Shown here piece after piece: positions 27,134-36,043 of a DNA stretch of 48,358 nucleotides. Below the pieces are notes generated by a model. The model did no database searches. It was given only the letters and a program-made list of their open reading frames with translations, and was not told where the DNA came from. The translations under genes and the position numbers were made by a program. Origin of the DNA: Rhodobacteraceae bacterium bin131 (GTDB lineage: Bacteria > Pseudomonadota > Alphaproteobacteria > Rhodobacterales > Rhodobacteraceae); NCBI GenBank assembly GCA_002239085.1, contig MPNP01000014.1:1-48358 (forward strand). Reading direction: 5' to 3'. The number at the start of each line of letters is the position of its first letter. Within the stretch, counting starts at the first letter, position 1.

Positions 27134-28606
27134 ATGCCTTTGGATTCTTTGTGCGTCCCGACAGGGGCTAATTTATCACCTCGTATATTAATATTCGGCA
27201 TTGGTGGCGGCGGCGGTAATGCCATCCGGACAATGTTGAAAAAAGGACTTGAAGGAGTAGAGTTTGTCGCCGCAAACACTGACGCTCAAGCCCTAGCTCA
27301 TATTGAAGGGGAGATTGACCGCATACAATTGGGTGAAAACATAACCCAAGGACTAGGAGCTGGAGCCAATCCTGAAGTAGGGCGGGCCGCGGCTGAAGAG
27401 TCACGTAGTGCTATTCAAGAAAAACTCAAAGATGTACATTTGTGCTTTTTAACGGCCGGTATGGGTGGCGGAACTGGCACAGGTGCAAGTCCGATCATCG
27501 CCGAAATAGCAAGAGAAATGGGAGTAGTTACCGTTGGGGTTGTGACAAAACCATTTTTCTTTGAAGGAGACCGACGAATGGATATTGCCAATGAAGGTCT
27601 CAATCAACTTGAGAAATTCGTGAATACTCTTTTGGTGATACCCAATCAGAACCTTTTCTCCATCTCTAAAGAAGACACATCGACAACATCGGCATTTGAT
27701 AAAGCTGATGAAGTTTTGTACCAAGGTGTAAAAAGTATTACCGACCTAATGGTCAAGCCAGGATTAATCAATCTTGATTTTGCTGATGTGAAATCGGTAC
27801 TAGAATATCCCGGCCGTGCCATTATGGGCGTTGGCGTGGCGGAAGGTGCAGAGCGCGGGAAACATGCCGCCCTGCAGGCCATGAATAGCCAATTAATTGA
27901 AGACACTGATATAACCAATGCCAAAGCAGTATTGATAAATATCGTGGGTGGTGAAGACCAAAAACTCTTTGATCTGAGCGAAGCGTCAGAAGAAATTCGA
28001 ATAGCGATTCCCAAAGAAACTCACGTCATTGTAGGAATGTCACAAGATCCTGAATATAATGGGTTTTGTAGTGTTTCTTTGGTAGCTACAGGACTGACAG
28101 GAAGTGGCGAGACGGGGGAAGGTCATTCCTCAATGGAGGATTCATTCGGTTTTGAAGATGAACACATGTTTATAAATAATTCACTTCCAACTGATTTTTT
28201 CAACGAGGAAGAAACTGATACTGAAGAAAAAATTGCTGAGCCAGTCAATACTGACATTCCCGAAGGAACGCTTCCAGATTATGGAAATAACACTGTCCAA
28301 GAAGAGAATAACGCTAGAGTTTTTCCAGCACAATCATTTGCGGCTCCGAAATTGGATGATCCTGATGAAAAGACTGATGAGGAAGTTGTCAATCAAACAC
28401 AATCCAAAACGGTATATAAAGAAGTGATTGAATCGTACAATTCAAATTCAACCGTGGATGATAATACCGAAATAGAAGCAATTGATGAAGAAGATAAACC
28501 GACAACAAAGACTGGCTTTAATTTATTAAAATTTATTGATAGACGAAAGAAGAGCACAAAGAAAAAAAATAAAATTCCTGCTTTTGAAAGGCGTCAGGCG
28601 AATTAA
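27134..28606 (+). CDS. ftsZ: Cell division GTPase FtsZ
   Basis: The tubulin-like GTPase that assembles the Z ring. The nucleotide-binding glycines GIGGGGGNA (22-30), the tubulin signature AGMGGGTGTGASP (108-120), the DRRMDIA loop and the T7 loop LDFADVKSVL are intact. After the GTPase core (about 320 residues) comes an acidic linker rich in Glu, Asp, Asn and Thr of about 130 residues, then a basic patch (RRKKSTKKKNK) and the conserved tail IPAFERRQAN that binds FtsA and other partners. Alphaproteobacterial FtsZ has nearly this tail. 490 residues. AAGGA precedes the ATG. Last gene of the cluster; lpxC, often next, is not here. Confidence 0.97.
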   Translation: MPLDSLCVPTGANLSPRILIFGIGGGGGNAIRTMLKKGLEGVEFVAANTDAQALAHIEGEIDRIQLGENITQGLGAGANPEVGRAAAEESRSAIQEKLKDVHLCFLTAGMGGGTGTGASPIIAEIAREMGVVTVGVVTKPFFFEGDRRMDIANEGLNQLEKFVNTLLVIPNQNLFSISKEDTSTTSAFDKADEVLYQGVKSITDLMVKPGLINLDFADVKSVLEYPGRAIMGVGVAEGAERGKHAALQAMNSQLIEDTDITNAKAVLINIVGGEDQKLFDLSEASEEIRIAIPKETHVIVGMSQDPEYNGFCSVSLVATGLTGSGETGEGHSSMEDSFGFEDEHMFINNSLPTDFFNEEETDTEEKIAEPVNTDIPEGTLPDYGNNTVQEENNARVFPAQSFAAPKLDDPDEKTDEEVVNQTQSKTVYKEVIESYNSNSTVDDNTEIEAIDEEDKPTTKTGFNLLKFIDRRKKSTKKKNKIPAFERRQAN

Positions 28607-28691
28607 TTTATTCCCGACTTAACCCACTGGTCAAACTAATTTTATTGGCAATAGAAGGCACTTAGGTTGTTGTCTGATTGAATTGGAATAT

Positions 28692-29822
28692 TCAAAAGTG
28701 TAGAAATTCTTCAATCAGATATTCAACAACTTTTTGGCCCGCTTCTATTGAACTGGCACCTTCGCTCAGTGCTTGAGTATAAATCCTTCTTTGATGGTCA
28801 CTGGAGTTACCATTTTTAGCGATATTCCGGATCCGAATCATGTAATCCTGGCACCCAAGCTCAATGGCATCGTTCCAAAGTAAATCAATTATTTCTTCAG
28901 TGAGATCCGCAAAACTAATTAACTCCCCTTTTCCCCAATCAATTAATCGATTAGCCACACCATACCTTTGTGCTCTAAAACGATTTTCGTTGATTAAAGT
29001 TCTTGGATAACTTCGCCACGTCTGATTTTGTAAGCGAAGACTGTAGAGATAGGAAATTAAAGACTGATAGGTGGCAACCAATGCAAGCGTATCACGAGGG
29101 GAACTGCAAATATCAGTAATCCGTAGTTCCAGGGTTGGAAATTTTGCCGATGGTCTGATGTCCCACCAAAGTTTAGTGGCATCTTCAATTGAACCAACTT
29201 GTATGAGATTCTTTATCAACTCCCGATAAGTATTAAATGAATTAAGCTCATCGGGTAAGCCAGTTCGAGGAAGCGAGTCAAATACTGTGACTCTATAAGA
29301 AGAAAATGATGTGTCTAATCCTTCCCAAAACGGTGAAGAACAAGAATATGCCAAGAGGTGGGGTAGAAAATAACAGGCTTGCTTCATTATGTCTAATCGC
29401 CGGTCTTCTTCTTCAATTTCAACATGTATATGCATCCCACATATAAGCAGGCGCCGCGCACTTAATCCCAATTCACCACCTAATGACTGATAGCGTTCCT
29501 TGGGTGTTGATTCTTGCTCCCGCCAGGTTGAAAAGGGATGAGTGGATGTTGCAATAGGTGCATAACCGAATTCGTTTCCAAGCTGGGCAATCGTATGTCT
29601 CAGAAACTTTAAATCTTTGGCAATTCCAGAAACACTTGGGTTTGGCTTAGTCCCCACTTCTACTTGGCACTGAAGGTATTCGTTGGTTACTTGACCTTCA
29701 ATGCGTTCTGAACATCGTTCCATAAATCTAGGATCAGGACTGACAACCAAATCTTTGGTGTCTTGATGCACAAGAAGATACTCTTCTTCCACACCTAATC
29801 GAAAGGGCGGTCTGTGAATCAT
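28692..29822 (-). CDS. YbdK-type carboxylate-amine ligase (glutamate-cysteine ligase 2 family)
   Basis: A member of the GCS2/YbdK family, ATP-dependent ligases with weak or unproven glutamate-cysteine ligase activity. The family signature is LGVEEEYLLV at residues 9-18, followed by QVEVGTKPNPSVS, CGMHIHVEI and FPTLELRITDICSSPRDTLA, which carry the metal and glutamate-binding residues. 376 residues, normal. ATG at 29822. It converges on ftsZ with an 85-base gap lacking a clear terminator. True glutathione synthesis would normally use gshA and gshB, not seen here; the substrate is therefore uncertain. Confidence 0.85.
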   Translation of the reverse strand: MIHRPPFRLGVEEEYLLVHQDTKDLVVSPDPRFMERCSERIEGQVTNEYLQCQVEVGTKPNPSVSGIAKDLKFLRHTIAQLGNEFGYAPIATSTHPFSTWREQESTPKERYQSLGGELGLSARRLLICGMHIHVEIEEEDRRLDIMKQACYFLPHLLAYSCSSPFWEGLDTSFSSYRVTVFDSLPRTGLPDELNSFNTYRELIKNLIQVGSIEDATKLWWDIRPSAKFPTLELRITDICSSPRDTLALVATYQSLISYLYSLRLQNQTWRSYPRTLINENRFRAQRYGVANRLIDWGKGELISFADLTEEIIDLLWNDAIELGCQDYMIRIRNIAKNGNSSDHQRRIYTQALSEGASSIEAGQKVVEYLIEEFLHF

Positions 29823-29958
29823 TCCTTTGGGTAAATCCTAGAAGCTAAACTGGGACATAGAGTAATTGTTAAATTAACTGGATTGTTGCATTAAAACTAC
29901 TTTTATAACAATCAATTTCTCCGTCCACAAATTTAGGACTATATAACGGCGAATTGTG

Positions 29959-30033
29959 TGGCAGTCCCAAGGGGAATCGAACCCCTCTCTCCAGGTTGAA
30001 AACCTGATATCCTAACCGATAGACGATGGGACC
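29959..30033 (-). tRNA. tRNA-Glu (anticodon TTC)
   Basis: The minus strand folds as a complete tRNA. The acceptor is GGTCCCA/TGGGACT with one G-U pair. The anticodon stem is CAGGT/ACCTG with loop TTTTCAA and anticodon TTC, and the T loop is TTCGATT. CCA is encoded (29959-29961). It lies 93 bases after the recJ-like gene on the same strand, possibly cotranscribed. No att-like repeat of its 3' end was found in the window. Confidence 0.96.
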
Positions 30034-30126
30034 AATTAAAATTGAGATTTATCATTTTTATGTGGTTCATTCAAGATTATAATGCAAAAAAATTTATCAC
30101 AAAATGAGGTAACTGGTTGTAACCAG

Positions 30127-31905
30127 CTAGGCGGCGATAGCCGCGTCTTCAATGTACAGGACCGGCTTGACACGCCCACTGCGATGATAGGTTGAGCAGT
30201 ATCCAGCGAGATGAACTCTTTCGTTTTTAACTTGAGTCAGAAATTTGATTAAATCAGCTTTAAAGGCTCCTCCAACAAAGGCCTCTAATGAGGCATCAAA
30301 TTCATCGGTAATTGTCAATCGTAACGAGTCCTCACCTAATTTTTTTCTCGAGATAACTTTATGGTAGGGAAAGGCCAAACGAGGACGTGGCGAACCAATC
30401 CCAAAGGGCTCAAGGACTGAAAGGGACTTAACGAGCTCAAGCGATACCCCACTCGCGTACATGATCCCATCAAGCTTAATGATGTTATTATCGGTCTGTC
30501 GCCACTTTTGTTCTGAAACTCGCGAAGTAACAAACTCAATGAGCTCATAAACATCTTTAAGGTGCACATCAAATTTAACTTCATGAGAATTCCCACCACC
30601 CGAAATGACTAATCCTTCATTGATACAACGAGCAATGATAACACCTAAATTGACCCCCAAAATTGAATGCCCATGAGCAACGACAACAGAATTTTGAATA
30701 CCGAATATGAGAGTTGTTCGATTTGTAAGCCGTGAAATATCTTGTGCAATTTGTTTGAGAATAATGGTTGGACACCCTGTCACTGTTGCCCAAACCAAGG
30801 GACTTGTTGTATCCCGTTGCCAAGCGTTGGAAATGCTCTTTTCCAGAAAGTTCTGTTTTAAATCTTTAGTCGTTTGGTAAAGTTCAACGAGTTTCTTGGC
30901 AATTCTTTGAGCCTGAAGATTTCCGTTAGCATTCAGGAGTTGTAATCCCAAGTCAAACGGGTCAGCAATTTCACCACTGCATAGACAATGGTTTACAATA
31001 GTACTCAGAAGATTACCGTTAACCTTGCGATTTAACGCAAGCTCATCGCATAGTTGATTGATTCCTAGTCGCTTCCTCTGATTGATTTGATCTATGCCCT
31101 CGCGAATGAATGCCCGATTTAATCCGACCATCGGCAGGTTTTCAGTCGTTGTACCAATGGATACAAGATCTACATTTTGGGATAGATCATAATCAGGACG
31201 ATCATTCTCTCTAAATAACTGATTCGTTGCTTCAAGAAAAAGATAGGATAGTCCAGTGATACCGAGATAGGAATATTTTTGGTCAGCATCAAACCGGTTA
31301 TTATTGACTAAGGCATGTAAATTGGGCAGAAACTCAGTACTTATGGCATTATCAATAGCGATTACATCGGTATCTTTAAGTGATTTATAGTCAAAGTGAA
31401 GATTGGTCCCACAACCAACACAAATGATGAGAGAGTGGTTGCGTGCGAGTTTACGAAAATAACACCCTGAAGGGGAATAACCATCCGTTTTATAGTTTAT
31501 AATACAGAAGCTGAACTTGAGTTGATGGCTGTTTAGGTATTGGGAGTAGAGTGCACATGAAGAAAGTGTCGATGCCGATGGGGAAAATATAAAACTAATG
31601 CGCTCTTTCCTTACGATGGCTTCAAATAAACGCCAAGCTGCTTTCTTCATGTCTGGAAGAAGAAAAGGGTCGAACAAATGGTCGCTTAACTTGGGATCAG
31701 TGTATAATTCGATTTCTGAGACATGTCCAATCCGGCGAGCAAGTGCACGTGCGACAGTATCGTGAATTGAAAATTGTTGCGAAAATTTGAGTGCCAAGCG
31801 GTCCTGATTGGGGGATAAACCTTGCCAGAATTTATTAGTAGAAGAACTTCTTACTCCGATAATCGGAGTGCCAAATGATGAGGTGTGTTTTTGAGCGGCA
31901 ACCAA
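30127..31905 (-). CDS. recJ: RecJ-like DHH-family protein with degenerate active site
   Basis: Length (592), domain order and the hom-glpX-recJ gene order all fit the 5'-3' single-strand exonuclease RecJ, but the catalytic motifs are gone. Motif I, normally DYDVDG, aligns without gaps to SPSAST (108-113), with all three Asp replaced by Ser. VDCG is VGCG (153-156). TDHH is IDNA (174-177). The GT..D motif is GTTTENLP with Asp to Glu245. The DHHA1 GGGHAMAAG is GGGNSHEVK (426-434). In contrast the fold-forming stretches around them, and the OB-domain PFGIGSPRPRLAFP, are well kept, and there are no stops. I infer a non-nucleolytic RecJ paralogue or orthologue. The start is TTG, 13 bases after glpX, with no clear Shine-Dalgarno. 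The first internal ATG would delete about 84 residues. Confidence 0.85.
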   Translation of the reverse strand: MVAAQKHTSSFGTPIIGVRSSSTNKFWQGLSPNQDRLALKFSQQFSIHDTVARALARRIGHVSEIELYTDPKLSDHLFDPFLLPDMKKAAWRLFEAIVRKERISFIFSPSASTLSSCALYSQYLNSHQLKFSFCIINYKTDGYSPSGCYFRKLARNHSLIICVGCGTNLHFDYKSLKDTDVIAIDNAISTEFLPNLHALVNNNRFDADQKYSYLGITGLSYLFLEATNQLFRENDRPDYDLSQNVDLVSIGTTTENLPMVGLNRAFIREGIDQINQRKRLGINQLCDELALNRKVNGNLLSTIVNHCLCSGEIADPFDLGLQLLNANGNLQAQRIAKKLVELYQTTKDLKQNFLEKSISNAWQRDTTSPLVWATVTGCPTIILKQIAQDISRLTNRTTLIFGIQNSVVVAHGHSILGVNLGVIIARCINEGLVISGGGNSHEVKFDVHLKDVYELIEFVTSRVSEQKWRQTDNNIIKLDGIMYASGVSLELVKSLSVLEPFGIGSPRPRLAFPYHKVISRKKLGEDSLRLTITDEFDASLEAFVGGAFKADLIKFLTQVKNERVHLAGYCSTYHRSGRVKPVLYIEDAAIAA

Positions 31906-31918
31906 TGGAATGATCGAT

Positions 31919-32887
31919 TCAACACTTAAGAGGATGGCTATAGGTCATGTGGCGCTTAGATCCCGTTTTAGATCGCAGTAGAATTGTATCGGTTTCAACA
32001 TAGCCTGAATACCTTCGAATCCCCTTTAGAAGTGAGCCATCGGTGACACCCGTAGCCGAAAAAATCACGTCGGACTGGACAAGGTCATCAAGGCTATAAA
32101 TTCGTTCCAGATCATGAATATTCATCGTTTTTGCTTTGTTTGTTTCATGATCATTACGAAATACCAACCGACCATAAAGCTGACCACCCATACATTTTAG
32201 CGCGGCAGCTGCTAACACACCCTCTGGAGCGCCGCCAATACCCATGTATATGTCAATGCCGGTTCTGTAAGGGTCAGAACAATGCATTATGGCAGCAACA
32301 TCGCCGTCCACAATCAATCGAATGGATGCACCGGTTTGGCGAATTTCTTCAATTAAATTATCATGGCGGGGTCGTTCAAGAATGCACACGGTTAAGTCTT
32401 GAGGCAAACGCCCACTTGCTTTGGCCAATGTCTTAATGATCAGGCTTGGTTCCATATCCAAGTGAACTATCCCAGGCGGATAATTCGGCCCAATTGCCAA
32501 TTTTTGCATATACAGATCAGGGGCAAGCAAAATAGAATTTTCTGGCCCCATTGCGATGACAGTGAGAGCATTGGGCATATCTTTTGCGGTCAGACTAGTA
32601 CCTTCTAACGGATCAAGGGCGATGTCAACTTTGGGGCCATTTCCAGAACCGACTTTCTCACCAATAAAAAGCATTGGGGCTTCATCACGCTCGCCTTCAC
32701 CAATCACAACTGTTCCGTCAATGTCTAATAAGTTTAATTGAGTACGCATGGCATCAACTGCTGCTTTATCCGCTCCCTCTTCATCACCACGACCAATGTG
32801 GTTTACACACGACAATGCTGCCGCTTCAGTCACCCGCGCTAAACCAAGTGAAAGCAGGCGATCTTTAAATTGGGTTTGGAGATTCAT
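31919..32887 (-). CDS. glpX: Class II fructose-1,6-bisphosphatase
   Basis: A GlpX-type phosphatase that hydrolyses fructose-1,6-bisphosphate in gluconeogenesis. Metal-binding motifs are visible: DEEGADKAAVDAMR near residue 35, VVIGEGERDEAPMLFIGE around 60-77, and the substrate motif IALDPLEGTSLTA around 90-102. LTVCILERPRHDNLI and GIGGAPEGVLAAAALKCMGG follow and are typical. 322 residues. ATG at 32887, 32 bases after hom. Part of the minus-strand run hom-glpX-recJ, a common alphaproteobacterial order. Confidence 0.93.
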   Translation of the reverse strand: MNLQTQFKDRLLSLGLARVTEAAALSCVNHIGRGDEEGADKAAVDAMRTQLNLLDIDGTVVIGEGERDEAPMLFIGEKVGSGNGPKVDIALDPLEGTSLTAKDMPNALTVIAMGPENSILLAPDLYMQKLAIGPNYPPGIVHLDMEPSLIIKTLAKASGRLPQDLTVCILERPRHDNLIEEIRQTGASIRLIVDGDVAAIMHCSDPYRTGIDIYMGIGGAPEGVLAAAALKCMGGQLYGRLVFRNDHETNKAKTMNIHDLERIYSLDDLVQSDVIFSATGVTDGSLLKGIRRYSGYVETDTILLRSKTGSKRHMTYSHPLKC

Positions 32888-32919
32888 GTCCCTAGACCCT
32901 TAAGAAGAAAACAACTCAA

Positions 32920-34218
32920 CTAGTCCTCCTCAATCCTGATGGCTAAAGGCTTGATAGTTGATACACCCGAGAGTTCGATTTCATTGATAGCCCGATTGAT
33001 GTGGGTTGGGGTGGTTTTGTGGGTTAGCATTATTACAGGGGCAACTTCGCTGGAGTGACCATATTGACGCATTCTGTTAATTGAGATATTGGCCGACCCT
33101 AATGAGCTGGCTATTTTAGCAAGGATACCAGGTTTATCAATGAGCTCAAACCGCAGATAATAGGGGGCTTCCGATGCCGAATTGATGGCGGAGACTTTCT
33201 TTTGGGTAGCAACTTTTTGACCGAAAGTTGGGATTCGAATACCACGGGCGAGATCGATAACATCAGACATGACGGCAGAGGCCGTTGGTCCTTCGCCAGC
33301 ACCAGGTCCTTGGAGATATATTTTGCCGGCAAAATTACCTTCAAGGGCAACGAGGTTAGTGGCACCTTCAATTTGACCCAAAGGGGAGTAGCGCGGAACC
33401 AAACAGGGCTGAGTCCTTTGTTCAAGACCATCATCAGTTAATTGAGAGAGACCAAGCAGTTTGATACGATACCCCATATCACTCGCTTGTTCAATGTCTT
33501 CAATCGTGATTCGGTCAATTCCCTCAATTTCCATTGAATTGAAATCCACTTGGGTTCCGAAGGCGATAGAACTCAAAAGGGACAACTTATGACCCGCATC
33601 AATTCCCCCAACGTCCAAATTGGGATCTGCTTCCAAGTAACCGAGTTTTTTAGCCTCATTAAATACCGATTTATATGAAAGACGTTGGTTTTCCATACGA
33701 GTCAGAATGTAATTGCAGGTGCCATTCATCACACCGCAAATGCGATTAAGTTTATTTCCAGCAAGACCTTCTGATAGTGCCTTTATAACAGGAACACCAC
33801 CCACAACTGCTGCTTCAAAGCGAATACATAGGTTTTGACTCTCGGCAAGTTGGGATAGTTCAAATCCGTGGTGAGCAAGCATCGCTTTATTTGCTGTAAT
33901 AACATCCTTTCCGGCATTTAGAGCCGCTTTGACCGCCTCAAGAGCGATGCCATCGGTGCCGCCAATTAATTCAATGAACACGTCAATATCATGACTGGTA
34001 GCCAGCTTAACGGGATCTTCCTCCCACCGATATGGTTCAAGCGAAACGCTTCGTTCTTTCATTTTATTTTGGGCCGAAACAGCAGAAAGAATGATTGATC
34101 TTTCTGATTTCAAAGCAATTGTATCGTTATTGAGCTTTAAAAGTTTGATGAATCCCTGACCGACTGTGCCAAGTCCGGCCAGTCCTATCCGCAAAACTTT
34201 ATGATTTGTATTTGACAA
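32920..34218 (-). CDS. hom: Homoserine dehydrogenase
   Basis: An NAD(P)H-dependent enzyme reducing aspartate semialdehyde to homoserine for threonine and methionine. The Rossmann motif GLAGLGTVGQGF is near the N-terminus. The catalytic domain has GTCNYILTRM, EAKKLGYLEADPNLDVGGIDAGHKL and GAGEGPTASAVMSD. A C-terminal ACT domain (YLRFELIDKPGILAKIASSL) suggests feedback control by threonine. I choose the TTG at 34218 (432 residues) because AGAGG lies 8 bases upstream and conserved sequence begins just after. The longer frame from a TTG at 34266 overlaps the preceding small ORF and has no ribosome site. Confidence 0.92.
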   Translation of the reverse strand: MSNTNHKVLRIGLAGLGTVGQGFIKLLKLNNDTIALKSERSIILSAVSAQNKMKERSVSLEPYRWEEDPVKLATSHDIDVFIELIGGTDGIALEAVKAALNAGKDVITANKAMLAHHGFELSQLAESQNLCIRFEAAVVGGVPVIKALSEGLAGNKLNRICGVMNGTCNYILTRMENQRLSYKSVFNEAKKLGYLEADPNLDVGGIDAGHKLSLLSSIAFGTQVDFNSMEIEGIDRITIEDIEQASDMGYRIKLLGLSQLTDDGLEQRTQPCLVPRYSPLGQIEGATNLVALEGNFAGKIYLQGPGAGEGPTASAVMSDVIDLARGIRIPTFGQKVATQKKVSAINSASEAPYYLRFELIDKPGILAKIASSLGSANISINRMRQYGHSSEVAPVIMLTHKTTPTHINRAINEIELSGVSTIKPLAIRIEED

Positions 34219-34222
34219 GTGT

Positions 34223-34495
34223 TTAACCTCTGGTTGGGGGTGGAGTAAATTCTGATACGGGTTCAAATACTGGATTGGGTGACTGTCCCTCTGTTTGACC
34301 TAATTGTGTGTTGATTTCTTTAATGCGATCGGGAATAAAAAAACAGCCTTGGAGAATAAACAATATACAAAATGTTAAAAAAAAGCGGAGCGAAAGTATC
34401 TGGAGATACTTATTCGAACCGCAACTAATTTTGCTGAATAGTGGATACAACAAACCAGCAATATTGTGTCGGAAAAAGATTAATGCATCAAGCAT
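34223..34495 (-). CDS. Putative small lipoprotein between glyA and hom
   Basis: A 90-residue ORF whose ATG overlaps the glyA stop and whose TAA is 4 bases before the hom start. It has a hydrophobic stretch ending in a lipobox LQGC (Cys51), then a 40-residue mature part rich in Pro, Gln and Thr (ending TPPPTRG), as in small outer-membrane lipoproteins. The n-region of 50 residues is too long for a usual signal peptide, so a TTG at codon 15 or 16 may be the real start. A strong intrinsic terminator (34377-34422) lies within it, and its T8 run encodes part of the hydrophobic core. The ORF could therefore be an artefact, or a leader that controls hom. No known family recognised. Confidence 0.45.
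   Translation of the reverse strand: MLDALIFFRHNIAGLLYPLFSKISCGSNKYLQILSLRFFLTFCILFILQGCFFIPDRIKEINTQLGQTEGQSPNPVFEPVSEFTPPPTRG
34377..34422 (-). terminator. Rho-independent terminator downstream of glyA
   Basis: On the minus strand GCGG and CCGC form the stem base (plus strand 34419-34422 and 34385-34388). A CGA/TCG step and a perfect 8-bp AAGTATCT/AGATACTT top with a 2-nt loop follow. Eight T (34384 down to 34377) come directly after the stem. It starts 66 bases past the glyA stop codon, inside the putative lipoprotein ORF. Confidence 0.7.
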
Positions 34496-35765
34496 AAATT
34501 GGATATTTTTGACAAAGTTTGAGAACCTCAGCTCTCACTTCCTTTTCAATTTCCTGATTGTCCTCTGGATTATTCTTGGTTAAGCCGTTGAGAACCATTA
34601 AGATCAGTTCACCTGTTTGAACGAAGTCCTTCTCCTTAAACCCTCGAGAAGTACAAAAAGGTGTGCCAAGCCGAATGCCTGAGGTAACCATTGGCTTTTC
34701 CGGGTCAAAAGGTATGGCGTTTTTGTTACAGGTTATGTGCGACCGCTCCAAGGCAGCTTCGACAATATTCCCTGTTAATCCTTTGGGACGCAGGTCAACA
34801 AGCATAACGTGTGTATCAGTTCCCTTAGTAATAATATTGACTTCGCCTTCAAGCAAAGTGTTTGATAAAGCCTGGGCGTTGCGAACAACTTGTTTGGAAT
34901 ACTCCAAAAATTCTGGCTTTAAAGCTTCCCCGAACGCTAAGGCTTTCGCCGCGATAGTGTGCATGAGAGGGCCACCTTGCAATCCTGGAAATACGGCGGA
35001 ATTGACTTTCTTGATGAGCGTTGCATCATTGGTAAAAATTGCTCCCCCACGCGGTCCTCTCAGAGTTTTGTGAGTGGTCGTTGTCGCTACATCGGCATAA
35101 GGGAAAGGTGAAGGGTGAATTTTAGATGCTACAAGTCCAGCAAAATGAGCCATATCAACTAAAAGATATGCACCAATTTCATCGCAGATTTCACGAAACT
35201 TAGAAAAATCAATATTCCGTGGAATGGCGGACCCGCCCGCGATGATTAATTTAGGTTGGTGTTCTTGGGCAAGTTTCTGTACTTGTTCGTAGTCAATCCG
35301 ATTATCTGACGCCGTGACACCATACTGAATAGCGCTAAACCACTTGCCTGACTGGTTTGGTCGTGCTCCGTGGGTAAGATGTCCGCCCGAGTCTAAACTC
35401 ATTCCGAGGATAGTGTCCCCTGGTGATAATAAGGCCATGAACACCGCTTGATTAGCTTGGCTACCCGAGTGAGGTTGGATATTGGCAAACTCGCAATCAA
35501 ATAACTTACACCCTCTTTCTATGGCCAGTTGTTCAGCTTGATCAACAAATTCACAACCTCCATAATATCTTTTGCCGACATACCCTTCGGCATACTTATT
35601 GGTCATAACTGAGCCCTGAGCAGCCATCACTGCCGGACTCACCAAATTTTCTGATGCGATCAGTTCAATTTGATATTTTTGTCGTCGTAACTCACCATCA
35701 ATGGCAGAGGCAATATCAGGATCATACCTTTGAAGGATTTCAAACTGTGTGCTAATAAGGTTCAA
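34488..35765 (-). CDS. glyA: Serine hydroxymethyltransferase
   Basis: A PLP enzyme interconverting serine and glycine while loading tetrahydrofolate with a one-carbon unit. Typical segments in order: [65 protein letters not shown] and the PLP-lysine motif [14 protein letters not shown], then [13 protein letters not shown]. 425 residues, normal. ATG at 35765. A plausible promoter lies at 35834-35862. Its stop overlaps the start of a small ORF, and an intrinsic terminator follows. In other alphaproteobacteria glyA is more often near nrdR and rib genes, which are not seen here. Confidence 0.96.
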   Translation of the reverse strand: MNLISTQFEILQRYDPDIASAIDGELRRQKYQIELIASENLVSPAVMAAQGSVMTNKYAEGYVGKRYYGGCEFVDQAEQLAIERGCKLFDCEFANIQPHSGSQANQAVFMALLSPGDTILGMSLDSGGHLTHGARPNQSGKWFSAIQYGVTASDNRIDYEQVQKLAQEHQPKLIIAGGSAIPRNIDFSKFREICDEIGAYLLVDMAHFAGLVASKIHPSPFPYADVATTTTHKTLRGPRGGAIFTNDATLIKKVNSAVFPGLQGGPLMHTIAAKALAFGEALKPEFLEYSKQVVRNAQALSNTLLEGEVNIITKGTDTHVMLVDLRPKGLTGNIVEAALERSHITCNKNAIPFDPEKPMVTSGIRLGTPFCTSRGFKEKDFVQTGELILMVLNGLTKNNPEDNQEIEKEVRAEVLKLCQKYPIYA

Positions 35766-35833
35766 TGGTCAGTGTTCCTTTTTTAATGAGGCAAATGAGC
35801 CAATAGAGAATTTCTAATAATTAATTTGAGGAT

Positions 35834-35862
35834 TATATATTTGACTGGAATAAAATTACCAA
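35834..35862 (-). promoter_or_regulatory. Possible glyA promoter
   Basis: On the minus strand TTGGTA (35862-35857), a 17-bp spacer, then TATATA (35839-35834), about 70 bases before the glyA ATG. The hexamers fit a sigma-70-like promoter moderately. The spacer is AT-rich, so chance matches are likely. Confidence 0.35.
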
Positions 35863-36043
35863 TGGAATTAGCATTTATCGGTTGTGCTTGACAATGATTA
35901 CTCAATTACAAAATTAAACAACAGATTCAAATAAATCTGTACTTAGGAAGTGATAGATAGTCAACAGATTACTATACTATATTGATAACATCATAAACTC
36001 AATTGAACAATCCCGGTAGGGCTGAAAATAACTAGGTAAACTT

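Noticed and set aside
29959-30033. tRNA-Glu or tRNA-Gly as an integration site for a genomic island
   Set aside because: No integrase, no duplicated tRNA 3' end and only housekeeping genes nearby.
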